A DNA stretch of 64,000 nt. Origin: Boswellia sacra. Its lineage: Eukaryota > Streptophyta > Magnoliopsida > Sapindales > Burseraceae. The notes under the pieces are model-generated. The model had not been told where the DNA came from and ran no database searches. It was given only the letters and a program-made list of their open reading frames with translations. Positions 54,768 to 64,000 of this stretch are shown piece by piece. Position numbers and translations under genes: made by a program. Location: contig SNVD02016162.1 of the NCBI GenBank assembly GCA_013180625.2, positions 1 to 64,000 of the forward strand, given 5' to 3'. How positions within the stretch are numbered: the first letter of the stretch is position 1; each line of letters opens with the position of its first letter.

Positions 54768-57700
54768 CTCCTCCTTGGATACCCCCCACTTTCGGATAAT
54801 TGTATTTAATCTCACTAAGGAAAAACCCAGTGGGATAAAAACCTTAGTAAAGAATACAATTATCTAATGAACTGAAAAATTGTGTAGGACTACAACTAAC
54901 ATATTAAAAACCTTGCCAAGGTTTAGGAAAACCTAATGGACAAAATATGGTCGAAGGAAAAAAGAGTACAATGCACATGTGTCTAGGATATACTCCCCCT
55001 GATAAATACATCTCTAACCTCCTGATAGTGATAAGAGTTCCTATCTTCAAGTAGTTTTTGCAGGGATTAGAAAGGTACTCAAACCTGCATGGCCAATTAA
55101 TATCATATTCTGCATCGGCATCTTCAGATAAAATAATTCTAAATATGTGGTTCTACAACTATGGCATAAAATATATTTCACCATTCTATTCTAATGTCAT
55201 TAAGTTGTGCAGATGTATAAAATTCGATGTTTGAACTTCGATATAGGAGATGTATGGTACCTCAAGACCAAATATTTTCTAACAATCTTCTATAAGATGA
55301 AATAAATCTGTAAAGATCGATCAACTGTTTGGGTACTCAAAGGTTGAGCTATATCAATGTTGAAGAGCCACCGGTTCTAATGAACAATATCTCATGTGTA
55401 TTATGCTAGGTCTACAAGCCGATATATTTAACATCTTGTTTTGTCAAGATTCTTATTTGAAATCATTCTCTTCAAGTATTCAACAGTCTTCATAAACTCT
55501 TCAATTCCAATCAAATTCATGATATGGATGTACACTATTGTAATAGTAAATCCAAATTATTCCCATATAAGGGTCCCTAAAATTTCATAAGATATATATT
55601 TCTCAGGTTTACTCTAGTTGCTCCAAGAAACTCAAATCTTTTTATGGATTTCCTTAAAAATATCAGCATCTAGTAAAACATATTAGTATGTAGTAGCAAA
55701 TGAAGTCCTTTCAGGATTTCCTTATAACATATTAGTATATGGTATACCATGTTGACATGCAGAAACAAAATACAATAATGCATGCATGTTAAATCCTTTA
55801 GGGATTGATCCTCAATCATGTATCTAATTGTAATTGTATCCTCTTCAAAGGAATAAATTTTATCAATTAAGGTTTCTTATAGATGCCAACTCAAGCTAAA
55901 GTGCTTCCTTTCCACTTGGTCATCCAATCTTTATTTGCATTCATTAATAGTGTGTGACTTATAACCATTTTTCATTATTTCTGTAGCCACTGCAATGAGA
56001 AAATCTCATCAAGATCATCTCATAATCTACAGAAATTTCTCAATTAGTCTCTTCAAGACTCAAGCCTCGCCTAAGGCTAAAGAGAAATTTCTCCATTTGT
56101 CTTATCAATGACTTCAGTATCCTCAAGAGCTTTTAGCCTACTCATTGTCACTCCTATTAGGATAAGAGCGCTAGCTTCTTCAAATGCTTCTATCACTTTC
56201 GAGATTAATGTCTCTACTAGGATATTTTCTTCTAAGGTGTGGAATTTGATTTCCTTGCCAACAAAAATAAGATCTTTTGATTCAACAAATTTGCCACTCT
56301 TGAAGGTGGAATGAACAAACTATCTAATGTCTTTCAAGCATCCTTCAAGTGGATTGACCAATATAAATAACAATTTAGTTGGCACAATAATGATTGGTAC
56401 ATCGATCTTTGATTTAATTTCCGCTTCAAGGGAAGTGCTTCCAAATGTAAAATATCATGCTTATAGGATATAAATAAATTAACAATTTTCCTTCTGAGCA
56501 TTTGTTGTCTTTTACAGCTTATGCAATATTAGAGGTCATGATTGCATTGAAATATATATAATTTGTGCATAGATGACATATTTGATGCTACGATGCATAT
56601 GAGATATCAAAAGTTACAGATATCAGAATCTTCAAGTTTTTTTATGGGTATCTTTATGAATGATTTTCTCGGTCGATAAACTTCTGGTTCAAAATCATTA
56701 TTTTGACATGATATCCACCGATCCATAAATCTTCAAATCTCAATATTAATCTTCATCAATCTTAGAAGATTTATTTTGTAAATCTTTATCTTTATCTTTC
56801 TTGACTTCATGAGCATACCATTTCAAATGGTTCTTCTTGTCGTTTCAATGATCATAAGCTTGTAATTTCTTCTAAAGCATTCTTCAAATTGCAACAACAT
56901 TTTCAAAATGTCAACCATGTCTTCAAGTATCTTTGTAATTAACATAATACAAACATTTACTTTAGCAATATAATTGACAACAAAAAGATGTTGTTCTTCT
57001 TGACGATTAGAAGAAAATAAATCAATCCTGAATTTTTATAGTGATGCTTTTCATATATCTCCATCAGAATTAATTTTGAGCATGCAAGTAAACAATCTCT
57101 TCCTATCATATTCTTCCCAGTCATTTCTTGAAGACCAAACTCCAACTCTAATATGATCTTGGGTACATTGAGTTGTCTTTAAAAATTAATTCATAATCTT
57201 AAAATCTTAAAATTTCAAATTCCTACAATAGTCTTGAGCTTGAGAAGAATTATATCCATTCAGGGATTGAATACTTCTTCTGAATTCTTCCAGAAAATCA
57301 ATAAGTATTCACTTGTAAAATACTATTCAGTCTTCAAATTCTTTTACAAAAAAAAAATTAGAGAAAAATCATTGCTCTTGTTTTACCTTGCATTGATTTT
57401 TTATTCTTCAAATTCCTCAATCAAACGATGGAAAAGAAAAGTCTTCTCATAGATGTGTCTCGATGTTTTTTGCTCATGATAAATATCCCTTTATGTCTTC
57501 ATTAAGTATATTGAAGAATTGCCAAATTTGTCATCTTCCAGTAATTCTTGGACATGGTAGGAGGATAATAGCAATAACATGGTAGAATATTTGTTTATGC
57601 TTAATTTTGTCCAAGCCCAATAGGCCCATAACAAAGGCAAAAAAAATATGAATCTGAATCAATTACAAAGTCCATGGTCATGATACTTCAAATCAAATCA

Positions 57701-58352
57701 GTATAATATGTAAAAAAGACCTCTGAACTTTGAATCTACAACCCAATTTGAAAAGCCTAACTAGCATCAATCTATACATGCACATATTGTGTCATGTTAT
57801 CCATTGGGCTATGGTTCATGGTATGTTAGAGCTTAAAGACCCAATACCATGGAACCCTACAAATCTAAATATGAATTTGACTTTGTGTACTAAATATGTA
57901 TTCAGTCTAATGCCAAGTGGACCCAAGCCACCTATGAGGCTCTTTGGTGGGTTGTAGTTTGATTGGTATAATTAGAAGACATGAGGCCTACTTAGCCCAA
58001 TTCGTCGAACCCGAGCCCACTTGAGGGATATTTGGTAATTAACAATTGGGGTTAAGGGTGAGGGCAAGATTGTAAAAAAGTGTTTTATTAGGATTAAAAG
58101 TCTTTTCCTACATTATGGCTAAATTATTTTAAGATAAATATTAATTATTTACTTTCATGCATTATCTCACGTTATCCTACATTATCTATATTAGATAAAT
58201 ACTTAGGTCTTATCCTTATCAAGATAATTAGAGTCATACTTAAATAGTTAATCCTACTATTCTATCCTTAATTATCAAACTATTTTGTTCACTAATATAA
58301 AAGAGAGTCTTAGCATACGATTTATTAATTCACATTCACCCAAACCATCTAG
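54768..58352 (-). pseudogene. Decayed internal region of the minus-strand Copia
   Basis: No reading frame is convincing. The minus strand has fragments that look like Copia reverse transcriptase connection sequence near 55100-55520. The stretch 57580-58350 looks unlike Copia and may be another insertion or unrelated filler. I saw no host gene. Confidence 0.4.
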
Positions 58353-58359
58353 CAAATAC

Positions 58360-59391
58360 TTTTTTTTTGGAAAAATTACTATTCACATAAAAAGAAAAAT
58401 GATTGTACAAAATACGAGGGGCATACCCCAAGAAGAGTACTTAGTACTCACAAGTCCAAAAGGAAGAAAAACGAAGCCTAAAGGCCTCAAACAAAAAGCG
58501 AGATATGGATCCAAAAGGCCCAAACAAAAAAGAAAAGGTGCGTAGGCCCAATAACGATCGCAACAAAGCTAAACATTCCCAAGACAATGCAACAAAAGGG
58601 CGCATGTGCCCAATTAAACAAAACAAAACTCAAAAAACCAACTAATAACGAAGGCCCCATATAGCACGAAGCTGAGCAGTGATCACATACTTGGCCTCAA
58701 TGGTAAGAAGCCGAGAGCGGACCAATGCAAAAATCTCATCAATCACCTGACGACGAGTCCGATGTCGCTGCTGATATACACGATCATTCCTCTCATACCA
58801 TAGAAAATAAACTGTAGCAGAAAAAACCAAACGTGCAAGGATATGCCCAAAATTCTTCCTGCCTTGAAGATGAAGAGAAGCCCAATGAAGTAGAGAGAGC
58901 CAACCAGAAGATGGCCAAACAATAAGAGTCTTAGCTGAAATCTCCCCCCATACAGAAGACGAGAAAGGACAGCTGAAGAAAAGATGCTCGTGCGTCTCAT
59001 TTGCTGAAGCACAGAGAACACAGCCTGAAGAAGATAACATGCCATGACTTCGTAGTCGATCCATAGTACGAAGACGGCCCAATGAGGCAAGCCAAAGTAT
59101 AAAGGAGTGCCTTGGAATATGGCCAGGGAACCACAGAAGATGATGAAAGGAGTTTACCGAGCGTCTACTCCGTAATAATTCCCACGCTGAGGCAATAGAG
59201 AAAATACCAGAGGTGTGACCCTTCCAAACAATATGGTCAAGAGTCCCCATCATAGGTCGGATGCGGATAGAGTCCCAAACCCGTCTGAAGTCCGGTCCAC
59301 CTTCAGGAAAAGCCCAATCTCCATCCTGAATGATAGCTGAGACCTTTGCATCTGAGGGAAGACCTGTAGATGAAAGAGTCCTGAATGAAAA
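58360..59391 (-). mobile_element. 5'-truncated L1-type LINE
   Basis: CAAATAC at 58353-58359 is repeated at 59392-59398. A run of nine T (58360-58368) next to the first copy is the complement of a poly-A tail. The minus strand encodes the C-terminal end of a LINE polyprotein up to the truncation point. Truncation at the 5' side, a tail and a short target duplication together are typical of L1 retrotransposition. It is nested in the degraded Copia. Confidence 0.85.
58642..59391 (-). pseudogene. LINE ORF2 C-terminus with zf-RVT domain
   Basis: About 250 codons are open on the minus strand. SIASAWELLRSRR, LLWFPGHIPRHSFILWLASL and LRTMDRLRSHGMLSSSGCVL precede CASANETHEHLFFSCPFSSS, the CxxC...H...C zinc-binding pattern of plant LINE reverse transcriptases (zf-RVT). 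YFLWYERNDRVYQQRHRT is the usual segment near the end. The endonuclease and reverse transcriptase domains are missing through 5' truncation, so it has no activity. The open frame extends a few codons into the flanking Copia by chance. Confidence 0.92.
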
Positions 59392-60262
59392 CAAATACAC
59401 ATGTATCATCATTCAATGCCATTCACGCAATTTTAAATTTGCAATTCGGTCAAAAAAGTGTTTCATTTCTTATCAGTTCATGCACGACCTGAAATGTTAC
59501 CCAAACACGTCCCAATTCTTCATGCATCACAATTCAGATTACATACAACACTCTCTAGATATTAATCTCAAGTTTGAGTCACATGCAGTAGGTCAAGAAC
59601 TTTTCCTTCTCATCTTTCTAAAGCATAAGCATTACAGTTTCACATTTCTGTCACATTTTCAAGAAAATTTCTAAGTTATGTTCTTTTGTAATTTTGAATT
59701 CAGTGAACATCTGAAACTATCTTTCTGGAATTTGTGTTCACTTCTAAAATGGTTCTAGATCAATAACAATATAACGGATTTCTAGCATTCAGAATCAGTC
59801 TTTCTGTCGAAATTAATTAACCCTTTTACATATACCATCACTTGTCTCTTTTGTTTGCTTCTACCTCCACTTTTCCTCCAAGGAATAATCGGCCTTCTCT
59901 TGTATCATCAACAAATATCTACAACACGGCACTTCCTGATCGGTCAACAATTTCGAGGTGATGCGGACTAGCTCTTCAAATCCGAACAGACATCTCATAA
60001 CATTCAGAACGTTTCATACTTTTCTACCATGAAGCACATTTTTGTATTTATTTTCTTTGTTCATGATACAATTGTCTTTTTCATTTTTTTTTTTTGTAAA
60101 GTCGAGACACAAGAATATTAATATACAAACTATATTTATTTCTGATATGGAAGATCCAATTCAGTGGCAAACACAGAGCATACTCATAAGAACAGTTATA
60201 TAAAATAAATCATATAAACAACTGCATACATACTTACATAGAGTCATGCCATGCCGATAACG

Positions 60263-60585
60263 TGTTGTGAAATCAGAATTAAAATAAATAAAGTGACAAA
60301 ATTTATGGGTGAAGATGCCAGAATTTAAAGTAAGCAAATTGTAAATGAGACAGAGAAAGAGAGAGAGAGTGTGTGTGGGGCCGCGCGCTTTTCATTACTT
60401 CAATCAATTGGTACAAGCTCACTCAAGCCCAAAGGCTTGTAGCTATAACAATGCACCGCTCCTAACACCCAATAGAAATTGTCCTGGTGTGTGGGAGGTG
60501 GCATGTAAAGAAAAGATTGAATGGGAAAGTAATAGTACTGTAAAATGCTAGTGTAGATTAATTTTGGTGCATACAATATACAACA
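60263..60585 (-). repeat. 5' LTR of the degraded minus-strand Copia
   Basis: This is the partner of 54442-54767. It ends CAATATACAACA, giving TG...CA borders, and contains a GAGAGAGAGTGTGTG stretch near 60360. Confidence 0.88.
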
Positions 60586-60720
60586 AAATTAAGATTTTGA
60601 TATCGGCAATATATAAACAATAGATGCAAACCAGACTAGACAGGGAATCTTGGCCCATCAAACCATTCGAACAAGTTTTTGTAATATGTATATATGCATG
60701 GTTACTGTTCACTCATCGAT

Positions 60721-60765
60721 TTTATTTATTTATTTATTAAAAAATAAATAAATAAATAAACTTGA
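60721..60765. repeat. (TTTA)n/(AAAT)n hairpin tract
   Basis: TTTATTTATTTATTTATT is followed after three A by AAATAAATAAATAAATAA, so the tract is a near-perfect inverted repeat. Confidence 0.9.
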
Positions 60766-60794
60766 GTGTCGTTGATTCTTACTGAGTTTTAAGG

Positions 60795-61145
60795 TAATTA
60801 TTTGAATCATAATTATAAAAAAATATAACAAGTAGTGACGGGCTGGGCATCTTGTTTTGGGCTACTCGGTCTATAGCTAGTAAGAAATATCATCCTGTAC
60901 TGAAATTCAACAATCTGGTTCAATTATAGCTATTTAAATCACATCCGGTTTTTCAAGGGTCAATCTTTTCCTAGCCCAATTCTCGTCCACATAGGTCGAC
61001 TTTCCAAGGCATTCAAAATCTACATTAAATTCCACCGATCATATTTTGGAATTCCAACATTTTTACTCGAGAATTCATTAATTGTAACATGTTATATATG
61101 ATCCTATAATTGTACTTAGAATTTCAACCGTTTTCCAAAAATTTA
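60795..61145 (+). repeat. Dispersed duplicate of 32750-33060
   Basis: Segments shared with the other copy include GGGCATCTTGTTTTGGGCTA, AGCCCAATTCTCGTCCACAT and GAGAATTCATTA. This copy has an extra ~60 bp in the middle. Confidence 0.6.
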
Positions 61146-61149
61146 CATT

Positions 61150-62015
61150 ATTTAGTCTTGATTACAGGATCCAAACACCATGTACTCCAACCTCTACACT
61201 AAATTCTAGTACCGTGCTAAATTCCACCAATGAATGTGTTTTTCCTCCTTAAAATGTAGCTTGCATGCTTCTCAATGGCAAAATTTTCAATTATAGTTAT
61301 GTTATCCCATGCAATATTTGTTATTTTACTAGCTGAAGATAACATCATAAGATTCATAACAATCCTCAAATTGACCTAAATTAAAGTGTACATAATTAAT
61401 CATAATTCTAAATCACTTCAATGTCACGTAATTAATAGGTTATTCGGTATAAATCATCATTCTAAATTAAGAATTGGCTTATGTAAGAGTGTGATAATTG
61501 CGTTGAAAAATGAAATGTATTGTAAATTATTTGAATATTTGTGGACCTATATAAATACTTTACCATAATCATATCAACATAGTAGTTCTTAAATCAGCTT
61601 GTCCAAACTATACAATGAATTAGGAGAAGAAAATGTGCTACGTGTATTTGCATTCTTTAAAACTGCACCATGGTCATACCATAAATATTCCTTTCTTAGA
61701 CCTTGGCTGGTAACCAGAATAGAGATTCATGCATAATGGACCAAATTAAAATAATGAATTATAAAAATAAACTAAACATTAAAAATTTACACGTTATAAC
61801 TCTATTCGACACTCAATGCACAAACAAAGTGTGATATAAGAATATAACATGTAACAGTATTGATCGTAGTGTTTGATAGTATCTAATAGTCCGACCAACG
61901 ATGTTAATGTTGAAAAGAATCATGAATACAAATTTTCATAAATTAATTTATTTTGATAAATCCCGCAATTAAGGTAATTTTTAAAAATTCCCCAAACAAT
62001 ATGTAAACGTTATTA
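61150..62015. other. No gene seen
   Basis: This is AT-rich sequence without a recognisable coding region, element ends or RNA gene. Confidence 0.4.
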
Positions 62016-62019
62016 AAGA

Positions 62020-62212
62020 AAGGACTGAGCGGGGACCAATCCCCGTGGGGATGGGCCCCTGCAACTCCCCAGCCTGTTTAGGTCGGGGATGGGGAGTAAC
62101 AAATGGGGAACGGGGTGGGGATGGGAATGAAAATTTTTTCCGAAATTAAATAAGGATAGGGATGGGGATTGTGTTCCCTAACCCGGCCCGCCCCGTTCCA
62201 TGAATATATGTG
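62020..62212. repeat. GC-rich GGGGATGGG-type repeat, probable transposon end
   Basis: Runs such as CCCCGTGGGGATGGGCCCC, GGGGATGGGGAG, GGGGTGGGGATGGG and CCCGCCCCGTTCC stand out in AT-rich surroundings. Similar GGGGA/CCCCG mixtures occur at the ends of some plant hAT-type elements that I recall. No second end or target duplication was found. Confidence 0.4.
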
Positions 62213-62849
62213 TGTGTACATATATAGGATTGATAAAAAAAAAATACATCAACCTTATTTCTAGAGGATAGTAGAAGATTATAAAAATTTATGTAATAAT
62301 TTTAATTTTCTTTTGCTTTTCAAATTTATATATATTAAAATAGACATCTTAAAGGTTTGTTTAAAATTTTTTCACTAAAAAATGTTGAGTATTTGATTTT
62401 TTATGAACTTTTGAAAATGACTCTACAACTCTAGGATTTTTAGTTTTCTAGAGGAGATCAGTATTTTAAAACTTATTTGAGCTACCTAGTGATATCAAAA
62501 AATTATGAAATTTGGTATATGTTTTCATCTTTGAGTCTAGTTTGATCCTACAATTTTTTATAATTTTATGAATTAACTGGGACTTTTTATGTATTTACAA
62601 ATGAAGAGAGACCAGTCCTAAAAGCTTTTGTCAGAATTGATAGACCCGAAAATATAAATTATTTTAAAATACCTTAATTATTCAAAAAAAATTTAGATTT
62701 GATAACCTTAAAGATAAAGGTGTTTAAGATGTTTTTGTAAAATTTTAGGTCAATTGGATTAATAGATTGATTATAAAAAAATTAAAAAATCAGTATTGCT
62801 CTATTTTGGAAGCTTGAAAGTGAAGTTAATTAAAAGTTGAAAAATTGGT

Positions 62850-64000
62850 AATTGGTACGTTCGAAACTAGCAAGTATACTAGTCGCACAAGTAATGAGTA
62901 AGATATCATTCCCACGAGGATTGATTCTAATTGAATTTGTTATTCGAAAGCAAAAACAGAATAAACGGGGGGTTTTTGTTGATTGTTAACTAGATGAAAT
63001 ATTAATGCAAGTAAAGAATAACACAATGCTAACTTAATTGAAGTGAGAATTAATCACTGACGGAAATCTGGTTAAGGGATCATTCTCCACCACAAGATAT
63101 GGATTTCCGAATTAATTGTAGAATTATCATCCAATTACACCATTGAAATTATCAACTGTAGATAACAATAAGCTCTGTTATCCCAATCTTTCCTTACTTT
63201 GTTGTTTAATAAAACAGGCTCTTTATTTAATCTTTATCCATTAAACAGTCTAGAACAAGCTCTCTAAATTTAATTCAATGGATGCATTACGAAAAGAAAG
63301 ACAGGTTGATCTAAGCAATAAACACACAAGCTCGGATTATTTAACTTAGGTTATATTCTCCAATTGCAATCTCTGATCACAATTTTGCTACTAATGATTA
63401 GAAATTCAAGACAATTACGGATCAAGATTTCTAGTCTAGCAATAGACAATATCCAGATTATATTCAGTTGGCCACCCAAATACAATCCAGCAAGCAATCA
63501 TAAGCATTAAACATGGGAAAATACAAGCAACTTCAATTAGAGAATTGGATAACAATTCCTTGCACAATCAATTCACAAAAAACATATCAAGGGCTTTGAA
63601 ATCACCCTCAACCAATTCAGATTCAGTTACACATGTTTAAGAACGTGGTAAATACAATACAACATGGAGACATTCCAGAAAATGAAAGGGAAGGGAAAAA
63701 CTTAGCAAATTTGATGTAATTCTCTTTGGATTGTAATTCTTCCTCTTTCCAAGCTTCCTTTCTCCTTCAAGAACTCCAAGAGATGAAAGAATTCCAGAGC
63801 TGCAGCCTTCACCACGTTCTCCCCTCTTCAAGTTATCAAAATAAAACCCTAAAATGTGTTTAAATACTCTGTTACAGTAACCTGCTACAGTGTCCCGTAT
63901 TATACATGCTACAGTGATTTGTGAAATTACATTTCTATACTTCTCACACTGTTTTGATTACAACTTTTGGTACACTGAATGGATTTATAAACCGTAACTT
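62850..64000. mobile_element. Probable LTR of a large retrotransposon, cut by the window end
   Basis: CTAGCAAGTATACTAGTCGC, ATATCATTCCCACGAGGATT and the following TTGTTATTCG...GTTGATTGTTAACTA resemble LTR regions of large plant retrotransposons that I recall. No coding sequence was seen up to 64000. The start and orientation are uncertain. Confidence 0.4.

Larger units (their letters stand above)
54442..60585 (-). mobile_element. Degraded minus-strand Copia, target duplication AAATT
   Basis: Direct LTR copies lie at 54442-54767 and 60263-60585, with AAATT at 54437-54441 and 60586-60590. On the minus strand a polypurine tract (GTATCCAAGGAGGAG) precedes the left LTR, and CGTTATCGGCATG, resembling the alternative Copia primer site CGTTATCAGCACG that I recall, follows the right LTR. 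The interior is so mutated that only short hints of Copia coding survive, for example a GIEEFMKTVEYLKRMISNKN-like segment around 55470. A truncated LINE is nested at 58360-59391. It cannot encode proteins. Confidence 0.82.

Overview
This window looks like eudicot nuclear DNA. It is AT-rich, with intron-type splice sites in captured gene pieces, plant superfamilies of transposons, and a small family related to the coiled-coil (CC) part of RPS5-type CC-NB-LRR resistance proteins. A woody rosid is plausible, but I cannot name the species. No rRNA, tRNA or CRISPR array was seen. Only one open reading frame, at 15705-16280, looks like an intact host gene. Nearly all the rest is transposon sequence nested in relics of that gene family.

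Host scaffold: a cluster of CC-only genes and relics lies on both strands. The + strand copies are an intact 191-codon gene (15705-16280), a frameshifted copy (34605-35109), a 3'-end relic (35596-35757) and a broken copy (53127-53696). The - strand 3'-end relics are near 13440-13850, 17945-18245 and 46800-46995. A recognisable upstream block of about 250-480 bp accompanies the genes and also survives without them (65-330, 381-830, 13185-13400 -, 18480-18854 -, 46560-46790 -). The order + gene, spacer, - promoter, - relic, + gene occurs twice (about 0.4-16.3 kb and 34.1-53.7 kb). This suggests duplication of a block that was about 5 kb before insertions enlarged it.

Insertions, left to right: a solo LTR (980-2776, target duplication CCTTC); a decayed - strand Copia (3051-12935, CAAAA) carrying a nested CACTA element (5116-10030, ATT) that holds exons of an AMBRA1-like WD40 gene; a Mutator-like element with long inverted ends and a possible captured exon (18855-20482); a short hAT element (20762-21610, GTTTGGAG); a composite with CATGTTTGG ends (21740-30277) that holds a hydroxypyruvate-reductase exon and is split by a CACTA element (21947-27023, TAA) full of GCGACGAA-type hairpins; another CATGTTTGG element (36517-46536) split by a 9.3-kb CACTA element (37222-46516, AAT) with pieces of at least two host genes and a 3.9-kb solo LTR (39453-43327, TATAA); a nearly full-length Copia (47590-53028, TATGA) inserted in the leader of the 53127 gene copy; and a decayed - strand Copia (54442-60585, AAATT) with a 5'-truncated L1 LINE inside (58360-59391). 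The right end (about 62850-64000) resembles part of a large LTR that runs out of the window.

No autonomous CACTA, hAT or Mutator transposase is present, so those elements would depend on enzymes encoded elsewhere. The most noteworthy biology is the CC-only family. Its shared stop lies at the CC/NB-ARC linker and it keeps a shared promoter block. Target duplications and element ends were read directly from the sequence. Edges of promoter blocks and relics are accurate to a few tens of bases only.
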